Assembly: GCA_025738555.1 (NCBI GenBank)
Contig: JAOVFP010000001.1
Location: 5,890,001-5,954,000 of the forward strand
Length of the DNA: 64,000 nucleotides
Reading direction: 5' to 3'
Source: Cyathus striatus
Lineage: Eukaryota; Basidiomycota; Agaricomycetes; Agaricales; Nidulariaceae
Below, piece after piece: positions 48,089-57,867 of the stretch; positions within the stretch are counted from its first letter, which is position 1; each line of letters begins with the position of its first letter. Made by a program: the position numbers and the translations under genes. The notes beneath the pieces were generated by a model. It searched no databases. It saw only the letters and a program-made list of their open reading frames with translations, and was not told the DNA's origin.

Positions 48089-50280
48089 CGTGGAGAAGCA
48101 GGAGCCCAGACTGAGAGAATGCCAGCTCTCCATAAATTTAGAGTTATAAATCGAACGGTGATTATTCGGCCCTGAATGAGAGAAAACGTGGATGGGCAAA
48201 TTTAGATTTTGAACTGAATGTGTGAATTTCAGCCTTGTTTTAGCTGCTGTCATCGTGTCAGGGACACCGTAAACGCTTCTTCCCCTGATGCGGATTGCAT
48301 CGATAGGCAGTTGGCACCTATCCAGAACGTCTGTCCAGAGAAATAACTAGCAGCTTGTCAGCATGCTATGACTTTGCCGTGCGCGTATCTTGACATTGCA
48401 GAGTTTCAAGCTTCTTCCCAGCAGCGTGAACACATCATTTCATCCGCTCTCGTAAGTGCATTACGTTCAGAAAGACTTCTTGCTTATTATATGTATCTGA
48501 TGAAGCACAGTACGGTCAATCACTGCAATATTAATGACTATCTGATCCCTACCTTGTTTTCGTAGTCTGTATATAGCCTGGTGTAACGGCGAACTTCATC
48601 TATATGACCGTGGCGTGGGTCCCATTCTACCAATTCCATCCATAAGCCAAGACCAGGCAAGTTATTTAACTGTATAGTTAACGTTAACTTTTGTAACGAC
48701 GTGATGATCGTGCATAAAGGTAATTTCTGATAAAATGAACAAGTTCTGATTTGTGTAGAAGAGCGTTAGAAGACGTCGCACAACCTTGTGCCGCACAGCG
48801 CGATGGAGCACAATGTAGGGGATTTCTAAAGGAGCCTGGACACGGACAAGACGAATCGGTCGCAGAAGGACCCGGCAAGCCGCAAGGACCCGGGGCGCGC
48901 AACATCTTTTGCTGTTTGTTGTTGTTCTAATATAAGGAACTTACGAAACACAAGTAAACTTCTAGACTATTCTTAGAATTACATCATAGTTGTGTCCAAG
49001 TTGTTTCATCAAGTTCAACACAATTCGTAGACATTGTAAGTTTATTGCAGCGACATGCGTATTGATTCTTATCTCATACATTTAAATTTTACATCTTTCA
49101 TAAATGTAAGCGAGTTCAATCAAAGCTACCTGCTGCGAATAAACATTAACACTGAAACAATGAATACTAGTTTAGTACTGCTGTGTCAAATCACGCTCGG
49201 GCCGATAGTAAATGGCGGCTGGTGCGCCATATCTTCCTTCAAATCCGTAGTTGATTAGTGGTGTGGGAACGAAGCATCAACCTCGACTCATTGGATTAAC
49301 TGCTATAATCCTGACAAGTTCCCAGTGCATCAAGTTCCACATACGGCTCTGGTATATTCTCGTCCAGCCATCGTGCGGATGTAACAACTCGACCCTTTAG
49401 TCATTTAATTCTAAAAATAAGAGGAAAATCGAGGGTTCTAATCAACAAAAGCCAGTTTACTATGGTAATTGTAACATTTCAATTACAATTAAACACCCAC
49501 ATTCATGCGCATGTAGGCGCAGAAAAATACTCGCCACATCATCGATAGCACCTGATCACCACCGTAACTACTCAAAAGAACACTCTTTCTATTTCGTGTG
49601 AGAGTCATAATTAACAATAACGGTTTTAACAATGCAACCATTTGTAAAATTACGATTAAGCGCCCATATGAGAGTGCATGTAGGCGCACCAAAATGCTCG
49701 CCATGTCATTAGTACCCATCACGATAGTAACCCAACAACCACCCTTTTGTGTTGGCGAAATGATGCTAAAACCATACGTTTACAATCTACGCCTGTATTT
49801 GGATACGTGGTTTCACGTACCTACGTACATGCGGAGGGAATCACCCACCTGACTACTGTTATCGAATGCTGTAGAAGTTGGAACCCCAATATAGTCTGAT
49901 TAGCACCAAGCCCACGCGCATCTCATACCCTGGTTCCAATACAGCCTTAAGTATCCTCGTGCACCCGTGTGCTAGTAGCGACTCATCGTTGAAAATATCA
50001 GCAGGAGGTATAAGAGTATGCCTCAATGGCCCTTCAACGATCTGAGGAGGTTCGAAATGACTTGGACAGAAAGATCAATAAGAAGCTTCGTTAATTCCTA
50101 AAAGAGCATTTATCTGCTTGGACAGTACATTTAGTAAGGCCACCAAAAGGAAATCCTCGAGGCTCATTTCATTTGGCCCGAAGTAGGAGAAGAAATGGCT
50201 GTGTTATCTTGCAGAAGCACACCTTCTCAATCAAAATTATAATTTTATTCCACCATTATTAGGCTTACAAGTATATCCAG
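48089..50280. other. Intergenic DNA with decayed array-promoter repeats
   Basis: No gene seen. Two copies of a GCATGTAGGCGC...TCGCCA unit at 49514-49544 and 49676-49710 resemble sequence found upstream of the zinc-finger genes to the right, suggesting lost array members. Confidence 0.5.
49514..49710 (+). repeat. Two direct copies of a GTAGGCGC-AAAATGCTCGCCA unit
   Basis: Units 162 bp apart share CATGTAGGCGCA and (A)AAAT(A/G)CTCGCCA. The same AAATGCTCGCCACA-type words lie at 52784-52820 and 57551-57600, and as a variant (AATGCTCTCCACA) at 50281-50306, upstream of zinc-finger copies. Confidence 0.55.
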
Positions 50281-50440
50281 GGTGTACAAAAATGCTCTCC
50301 ACACCCTTGTTCATAATTAAATTATCCTGTTTCAATGAATAGCTATACTTCACGCTACGAATTAGCCAAATAATACTAAAAGTAAAGCTACTAGTAAATA
50401 TCTGATGATCACAAGGGAAGTCTTAAAGAAGCTGTTTCCA

Positions 50441-50530
50441 AGTGTGGGCGCTCTCGTGACAGAACAATGAAGGGCAGTGCTATGTTGTAATTTACTGTGA
50501 CATGGAGAAGACCGGCTGCTTTTAAATCAA
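50441..50530 (+). promoter_or_regulatory. Conserved promoter module, zinc-finger copy A
   Basis: GTGTGGGCGCTCTCGTGACA, then ATGAAGGGCAGTGCTATGTT, then a TATA-like TTTAAA at 50521-50526. The same order is found upstream of copies B (52936-53030), D (56303-56396) and C (57703-57798). It lies about 75 bp before the start chosen for copy A. Confidence 0.65.
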
Positions 50531-50599
50531 CAGCCTGAGATGATGGAAGCTTTTACGTTACTTCACTCCCCTTCATCTTCGCCGACCAACATATATCTA

Positions 50600-52148
50600 A
50601 TGTATGAACTTTCTGATTTATATGGCTCAGAATTGAGCATTGGTACACCTGAGCGTCAATTTCGGTATCAAGAAAGCGGCTCGCCACGCCACTTCGATGA
50701 CCTACTATGTATTAACCATGACTTCTACTTACGTGACATCGTCCAAGACGAATCTGTTCTTTCTGAGGTATCTTACCAACTACGAAGTCATAAAATATGT
50801 TTATAACTAACGTTTATTTATCCAGAATCCGTCCCACTTCAACGCCGGCACTCCTGTAGCGGGCCTATGCACCCCGGGCGACTTATATCAAGAATTACCA
50901 TCTCCATTTTCACAATTCACTGCTACTACCCCCAACTCAATCAGCACTCCCCTCAGCCATGTTTCATCACCATACACATCATTTACTCTTCAGAGTGAGC
51001 CTCTAGATTATGGTTATCATGATTCATTGGACATTGAAAACAATGGGCATGAGAATGAGTACTATAGAGGGTTGACACTTGCGGAGATATTACAAGGGGT
51101 CTGTATGCGACAGAGGTTCGTTGTGTTTTTAACGAGTCGCTAGCAAACGTGCGTTTACTCGCTGTATATCTAGGATCAAATACAAACCTTTTCCCCTGCA
51201 ACAATCCCGTGCTCTTCTATTCACGACTACAAACACGATCCATGTCCCGAATTGACCACAGATACAATACTACCAGTGATAAGTTACGAAGAACCTAATA
51301 CATCGACGCCACAAAGCATAACAACGTCACCACATATTGTTACGCCACACTTAAACACCAGGCCATCGTCGAGAACCTCCGGAGCAGTAGAGCAACCTAA
51401 TCATTCTAACAATGCATTGGGTCTTATGAGCATGTACACAGGTGAAGCGCGCATTATAGATGTCGTAGACGAGCTTGAAATAGAGACACAACAGAGCGCT
51501 AAGCGACAGAGAACCGATGAGCAGGAAAGTGAGAGCGTGGGAGAAACTCAGACGCCCACCAAGAAGCGACGTGTTTCACCAAGGAAGAAAACAGCTCTCA
51601 CGAAAAAGAGAAATTGCAGAATAAATCCATCTACCACTCCAACAGCATCAGTCAACTTACCTTCTCGCCATAGAGCATCGATCCCTGTCATGGTAAATCC
51701 AAGGGAATACAGAGAGGTATTTCCTATAGATTCAGCGCCAAAGCGAAAATCTAGGGGGTATACGAGGAAAGCCAACCAGAACATGACGGAACTCAGTGTC
51801 ACTGGTATGAGATCAGCTGATAAAAGGAAGACGGGTGTTCATGTAGACTTCGCATGTGAGCTTGATGTCGAAGATGAAACTGAGTCAAGTCAACAGGAAA
51901 TGCAGCTTAACACGAAGGTGTCAAGGGAATCCAGCAAACCTTTTCCCTGCTCAAAATGTTTGAATGAATATTCCTATAAACGGGATCTAGTTCGGCATGA
52001 CAAGGGTAATCATCTCGGGAAAAGATACAGCTGCAATATCTGTGGGATCGAAAGTAAAAGGAGTGATGTAATAAGTAGACACAGAAAATCAGCGAGGGGA
52101 TGTGAGAACTATCTCAAATTCCTCGCAAGTCAGGCACTCTGCAGCTAG
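50600..52148 (+). CDS. C2H2/C2HC zinc-finger protein, array copy A
   Basis: Unrecognised beyond its fingers; probably nuclear and DNA-binding. Exons 50600-50767, 50826-51098, 51174-52148, all phase 0; 471 aa. Exons 1-2 encode an Asn/Ser/Thr/Pro-rich, disordered-looking segment. Exon 3 has an acidic/basic region with KRQRTDEQ and TKKRRVSPRKK (likely nuclear localisation) and SRGYTRKANQN, then two fingers at about 406-457. Finger 1 is C-x2-C-x12-H-x4-H and finger 2 is C-x2-C-x12-H-x6-C. The donor after exon 2 is GTCTGT; the usual family donor (GTTCGT after ACAGAG) would shift the frame because one base is missing compared with copy B. An upstream ATG at 50540 lies only about 15 bp after the TATA box, so I start at 50600, which also aligns with copies B and C. 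Confidence 0.75.
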
Positions 52149-52783
52149 AAATATAAATGTAAAGAAATGAGCTTGTATTAAAAGAAACCTCTTTACTCTT
52201 TCAGATATGTCACCGTCCTATATGCGATGTCTCCAGTCTTCCCTACTACCAAAGAGGCTGAATAGCAATTGCTGGTCGATAGTTCATCAAGCGTAACTTT
52301 ATCAATATTTGGCCACAACTTGTTGGCGAAGCCTATTGGAGCTTAAGGCAGGGGTTTTAGAATAAAAGCGTTGTTCACAGTTGATTAACGTTGATTCTTG
52401 GAGCTTTTTCCGTGTTATTTACCCATAGTAGTGTCTTTACACTTTTTGACCTCATTTTTTGTACTTGCCATATACCTTGTCGACTCACAATATACACATT
52501 ATTACACTTGTATTGCTTTTAACGTCAAGCAGGATATTCCCAGTTAATGTACTTAATCTAAAAATAGAACGCCCCCCACAATCCGAACCAAAAATTTCAG
52601 GCGAAGCGAGGTATGGAGATAAATTAGTACAACCATGGCTCTAATCAACTCATGAACTGCAAGCTCGATTATTTTGGCCCATAAAAAGAAATTTGCTGTG
52701 TTGCTTTGCACAACCACTCAGTTTCTAAATTTTAAATAAATTACAATGTAAATTTTCCTATTATGTTTAACCGAAAAAACTTT
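52149..52783. other. Spacer between zinc-finger copies A and B
   Basis: No gene seen; AT-rich 3' flank of copy A. Confidence 0.6.
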
Positions 52784-52935
52784 AAGGAGCACGAAATGCT
52801 CGCCACACATTTTACAACATTGACAACAACGCCGTTGCGATGGTTGAAAAATTAGAACGTCACTGCGCTTTTGTAGTAGGAAAATAACACTATAGGTGAA
52901 TGTTTGTATAATTCAAGGTAAAGTTGTTGTTTCGT

Positions 52936-53030
52936 AGTGTGGGCGCACACAAGTTGTCTCGTCACAAAGATGAAGGGCACTGCCATGTTATCAGGTTCCT
53001 TGACAAGAACGAGAATGTCAGCCTTTAAAA
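52936..53030 (+). promoter_or_regulatory. Conserved promoter module, zinc-finger copy B
   Basis: GTGTGGGCGC, TCACAAAGATGAAGGGCACT, GCCATGTTATCA, TGACAAGAACGAGAAT and TTTAAAA (53024-53030), 83 bp before the ATG. Close to copy C over its full length. A minus-strand frame (52852-53109) across it aligns with the one in copy C (57593-57904). Confidence 0.7.
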
Positions 53031-53112
53031 GGATGGCCTGGGATAATGAAAAGCATAACTCGATTTCACCCTTATTAGTCCTACTCAACCAACTCACACC
53101 AACTAACATCCA

Positions 53113-55032
53113 ATGGATACTAACTTGAACCTTCCGGATTATAATTATGCGGATTCATCAAGCAATACACCAGAAAATCAATTCCGGCTTCGAGACACCA
53201 GCCAGAAATACCAGCGTGGCGATGATATAAATATTGATTCCGACATCGTCTTACCCAGCTTGTTACCAAACCAACGGCTTTCTTATGAGGTTATTCTATC
53301 TACTAATTTCCAAGGCATATTCTAATCCCTCGGTTTATTCAGGATACGACACACTGGCTTAATGGCACTCCTGTTGCGGACCAATACACTCCTGGCAATC
53401 TGAACCATGATTTAATTTCTCCATTGACACAAATCCCAGCCACTCCCAACCCAAATCTACTCAGCAACTTTTCACCTGGGATGCAGTACACACATACCCT
53501 CCGTCAAGGTTCACTATATCAATGTGACATAGAAAACAACTTGCCATATGCTAGTACAAGATCAATGTTTGATTATAACGACTCGATGAACATCGACAGT
53601 GGTTATGCTAATAACTTTGGACAAAATGTATCGCTTGCAGAAGTTTTCAATGGGGGTTTGTATCCGACAGAGGTTCGTTGTATATTTCAAAATCCCTCTG
53701 TAGATGTGCGCTTATTCACTTTATATCTAGGATGAAGTACAAAACCTGCCTGAGACAAACCCTTTCTCTTTTATTCACAATCGGTATCTCGAACAATGTC
53801 CAGGCTTGACCCCGGATACAACACTCACAACAGACTTGAACCTTTTCGAGAGTACATCGACCCCTCAAAATGCAGTATACGGGAATCCCCACGATCTTCT
53901 TCACAATGAGGATCTCGAACAAAGTACAGGTTTTACCCAGGATACAAGACTAACAACGTACCAGGACTATCTCCAGAGTACATCGAGGACATGGCCACTG
54001 ACTAGCCTTGAACACAAAGCAGTAGCTGGAACTAGTACTTCAGGGAATACCTTAGGCCTCGTGAACATGTGTCTTGGTATGAAACGGGGTTTAGATGAGG
54101 TGTACGAGTGGGAAACTACTGAACAGCAACAGCGCAGTAAGCGAAGGAGATGCAATAAATTGCAAAGTAAGAGCATAGGAAGTATCCAGGCACCCCCAAG
54201 CAGCGGCTTACTTTCTAGTCGTCCACTGGAATCGCCCCATGGACCACGAACCGCAGCCCCCTCTCCTGCACAACTTGGTGTAGTGGTCGTCACTAAGAGA
54301 AAACAGACTGCAGAGGATTTAGAGAATCCGGGAACCACTGAACCACAACCGAGTGGTAGTAAGCGACAGAGAACAAATACGCTGGAGAGGAACTCGGAGA
54401 TCCAGATGCCCCCAAAGAAACAAACAGGGAAGAGGACAGTCCCGAAGAACAAGAGCAGTGACTCGGTCGAGCGTTCTTCCCTTGCAGTGGCATCCACATC
54501 CGAAGCACCCTCTCTTCCTATAACATTGAGCTTAGAGGCGGCAAGGATACCAGAATTACAGGAACTGCCCGTTTTGCAGCAATCAAGGCCCAGGAGGTCA
54601 CCGAGGAAAGCCAATCAAAACGCAGAAGATGCCAAAACGCCTCCCAAGGAAAAAACACAGAAGAAAGCAGTCCCAAAGAACAAGAGAAATCGCTCACTCG
54701 AACGCTCTCTCCCTGCAGTGGCATCTACAAGCACAGCGCCCTCTCGTCCCATGGCATCGATCTCGAAGGCAGCAACGCCGCCACAATATGAGGAACAACG
54801 TAAAGTTCCGTCGCGACGAGGGAGGAAAGTCAGACAACAACCTACCCCGAGAACTCCCTGCACGCAGTGCACGAAAACCTTTACTAGGCGCACTGACAGG
54901 GATCGCCACGTAAGAAGTATACATTTAAGGGAAGTGTACATCTGCGATATTTGTCATGAAGAGTTTACTAGGCTGGACGCATTGCAAAGACATCTAACAT
55001 CAAAGGTGTGTATGAGAGATAGGACAGGTTGA
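53113..55032 (+). CDS. C2H2/C2HC zinc-finger protein, array copy B
   Basis: Paralogue of copy A and the longest intact member. Exons 53113-53289, 53343-53672, 53731-55032, all phase 0; 602 aa. The N-terminal 170 residues are Asn/Ser/Thr-rich. Exon 3 has an internal repeat (YLEQCPGLTPDTTLTTDLNL / DLEQSTGFTQDTRLTTYQDY). It also has a nuclear-type SKRRRCNK and GSKRQRT, then two tandem basic repeats beginning MPPKKQTGKRTVPKNKS (about 395) and TPPKEKTQKKAVPKNKR (about 472), separated by an AT-hook-like RPRRSPRKANQN (about 455). Fingers at 546-596: C-x2-C-x12-H-x4-H and C-x2-C-x12-H-x5-C. No stops or frameshifts. Role unknown; a DNA-binding regulator is the simplest inference. Confidence 0.8.
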
Positions 55033-55440
55033 CGTTCCTTGCCCTGTATATCGTGTCTCCTTCAAGTTCCGTTTTGCTACCATCATCGATCGACATTGCC
55101 GAGCACAAGAAAGCTTCATTTGAATATGTTCGGAGTCATCTCTCCTCAGCTTCGGCCCAGAATTCGCAGGAGCTGGATTTCATCCAAGTGATGTATTGGG
55201 ATGTACAAGCGTGTGCGTTGACGCAAAACGGACTGTACACGAAGTATGTGTGCTGGGAAATGCCGCGAACGAGACTCAGAAGAACCTCGGCATACAATCA
55301 ATGAAGAATACACTCACCAGAGGCCATTCCCGTACTTGAATTATCTCCACTGCAGCACCGTCTCCCTTCGTACCATCGAGCTTTGAATCTGAGGCCGAAA
55401 TCGGATGCAGTAGTACCATCAAATGTCGACTCGCCATGGA
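55033..55440. other. 3' flank of copy B
   Basis: No separate gene. A 91-codon frame begins at the stop of copy B and overlaps it; I consider it a shadow. Confidence 0.5.
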
Positions 55441-55616
55441 GGCTGTTACAGTTAGGGTAGTCGGTCGGTCTGCGTCCGGTGGCTTTGAGTTTCTGATTAG
55501 TGTATGACTGCTCTTGCACAGCTCTTCTTCATTGTATTTGCTTCAGTAGCTTTTGAGATGTCCTAGATAGTCGTAGAAAGAGAATAGGTCTGGGTAGTAT
55601 CACAACAACGTTGTTT
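55441..55616 (+). repeat. Array 3' flank repeat, copy B
   Basis: About 175 bp matching 60972-61150: GTTACAGTTAGGGTAGTCGG, TCGGTCTGCGTCCG, GATTAGTGTATGACTGCTCT, GCTTCAGTAGCTTT. It shows that the duplicated unit extends past the coding region. Confidence 0.75.
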
Positions 55617-55792
55617 TGGGCCGACGGCTAGAAGCCGATAGGCTAAAGTATTGTTCACGTGATATGAACGATTTCATCGTGAATAACTAATAATTATGCT
55701 AAGTTAGTAATTATTCACGATGTAATCGTTCATATCACGCAGTATCACAATACCGATCGGCTTTCAGTCTATCTGTCGTCGCAAAAGTACAC
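55615..55792. mobile_element. Hairpin MITE in the 3' flank of copy B
   Basis: Imperfect inverted repeat of about 178 bp. The inner arms CGTGATATGAACGATTTCAT / ATGTAATCGTTCATATCACG are nearly perfect; the outer arms TTTTGGGCCGACGG / CTGTCGTCGCAAAA are weaker. The homologous flank of copy C diverges exactly at GTTGTTTT, supporting an insertion here. Confidence 0.65.
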
Positions 55793-56302
55793 ATTATCAC
55801 ATGTTTATTGCGGATGTGACTCCGCCTAATGTATTCAAATATTTTACTGCAAATCCCTTGAAGCTGATAATGTGGTCATCCCAAGGTCGTCCACACTTCC
55901 CACTCAGGTTACGCGATAGTCAGTTAAGTTTCAAAATGATAGGAAAACAAATTTTACCCAGTATGTGTACTATAAGCCAATATTACTACTTAGTTATTAA
56001 AAAAATTTGGCATAGGACAAAGTCCCGTTTCTTTATGATTCCGGGACGGTGACACTGACCGCTTCAACGTAAAAATAAAGTCAGCGTTTGGCATCATAAT
56101 CTTGCTGCCCGATATTGAAGGGTATGTGTAAAGTATACGAAGTTCGGCCTGGTAGTCGTCTTCAGTAGCTGATTTACGTTTCAACGAAGTAGGCCCATTA
56201 TTCGTCCAAGAAGATTCAGAGTAACTCCGCCTCTCCTCTATACTAGAAACAAAGCTACTAGCAAATGTCTGATACAAGAAAAGTCTCAAAGCAGCTGATA
56301 CC

Positions 56303-56396
56303 CAGTGTGGGCGCTCTCGTGACAGAAAAATGAAGGGCAGTGTCATGTTGTAATTTACTGTGACATGGCCCATGGGTAAGGCTGGCTGTTTTTATA
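56303..56396 (+). promoter_or_regulatory. Conserved promoter module, remnant D
   Basis: GTGTGGGCGCTCTCGTGACA, ATGAAGGGCAGTGTCATGTT and TTTATA (56391-56396), nearly identical to the module of copy A. Confidence 0.6.
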
Positions 56397-56420
56397 TCAA
56401 CGGAGTAGCTGAAACTAAAC

Positions 56421-57320
56421 ATGCGTCCTGGTACAAAACAGGGTTTAGATGAGGTGTACGGGAGGAAAAATAGTGGACAACAGCAGCGCAGTACGCGAAG
56501 GAGAAGCAACAAATTGCAAAGTGAGAGTGTAGGAAGTATCCAGGGTCGCCCAAGCAGCGACTTACTTTGTAGTATCGTCTCATGTACCTGTACCATGAAT
56601 CATAGCTCCCTCCCTTGCACAAATTGGCGCAGTGGTCGTTACTAAGAGAAAATGAACTGTAGATGATTTAAAGGATCTGTGAACCTGTGAGCCACAACCT
56701 AGCAGTAGTAAGCGACAGGGAACAAATACGCTGGAGAGGAGCTCGGAGGTCCCGATACCCCAAAGAAACAAACAAGGAAGAGGACAGTCCCCAAGAACAA
56801 GATAAATCACTTGGTGGAGCGTTCTTCCCTTGCAGTAGCATCCACATCCGAGCACCATCTCCTCCTACAACATTGAGCTTAGAGGCAGCAAGGATACTAG
56901 AATCACAGGAACTGCCCACTTCGCAACAATCAAGGCCCAGGAGGTCACCGAGGAAAGCCAATCAAAACGTAGAAGAAACCAAAATGCCACTCAAGGAACA
57001 ATCAAGGAAGATTGCAGTCACCAGGAGCAAGATCAAACGCTCACTCGAACGTTCTCCCCCTGCAGTGGCATCGATCTCTAAGGCTGTCTAAGGCAGCAAC
57101 GCTGCCACAATATGACGTACAGCGTAAAGTTCCTGCTCTATTGCCTCGAGTCGGACAGCTTCCCGCGGTCACATACGAACAGCATGGAAATGTAGTTTCT
57201 GCGAGAGTAACTCTTCTGATTAATGTAAATCTCAATAGGTATACACTTCGTTAATTTGATACAAGATATCATATCCTCGTGTATCTGCGATGCAATCAGC
57301 ATCGAAGAATCGAAGATCTC
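56421..57320 (+). pseudogene. Zinc-finger copy D: promoter fused to an exon-3 remnant
   Basis: Sequence from MRPGTKQGLDEVYGRK aligns with the middle of exon 3 of copy B (MKRGLDEVYEWE), then the QRSTRRRSNK block, the basic repeats, PRRSPRKANQN and a vestigial first finger half (KCSFCES). Exons 1-2 and the first part of exon 3 are missing, so the promoter module lies about 25 bp before the coding remnant. Several frameshifts and stops (for example near 56570, 56665 and 57091) and loss of the remaining finger residues make it non-functional. Confidence 0.75.
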
Positions 57321-57702
57321 TACCAGAACGAGAGCAGTAATAGTACACCTATCACATATTTACCGGCACAAGGCGATCAACAAGAACCAATGATTTCCCC
57401 GTGCAGATAATTGATCTGCAAACCTCTTATACAGAACCGAGATGCTCAGGCCAGGGATACGCTTCCTTTGACCAAGAAGAAGAAAAAACGGCTGCAGTTC
57501 CTCAGTGCACAAGCGCTAATGTTTTCTATTATGCCTTAGCCGCCGGAGTTCAAGGTGCACAAAATGCTCGCCACAACTTACTTTCACAGTATTTACAACA
57601 ACAGCCTAGCCACGAGCGAATAGAACGCCATGCTTTGTATTAGTAAAATAACACTAAAGGTAAAGGTTTGTTTGACACGAGGTAAAGCTGTTGTCCCGCT
57701 AG

Positions 57703-57798
57703 TAGCGTGGGCGTATGCGAATTTTGTGGTCACAAGGATGAAGGGCACAGCCATGTTATCAATTTCTGTGACAAGAACGAGAATACCAACCTTTAAAA
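57703..57798 (+). promoter_or_regulatory. Conserved promoter module, zinc-finger copy C
   Basis: GCGTGGGCG, GATGAAGGGCACAGCCATGT, TGTGACAAGAACGAGAAT and TTTAAAA (57792-57798), 70 bp before the ATG at 57868. Confidence 0.65.
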
Positions 57799-57867
57799 CA
57801 ATAGCCTGGGACAATGAAGCGCACAGCATTATTTCACCCACATTCCTACCAACCCAACTCACGTCCG

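Noticed and set aside
53967..54941. Minus-strand frames of up to 215 codons across zinc-finger copy B
   Set aside because: Antisense shadows of the basic, GC-rich exon 3; Leu/Ser/Cys-rich translation typical of shadows.
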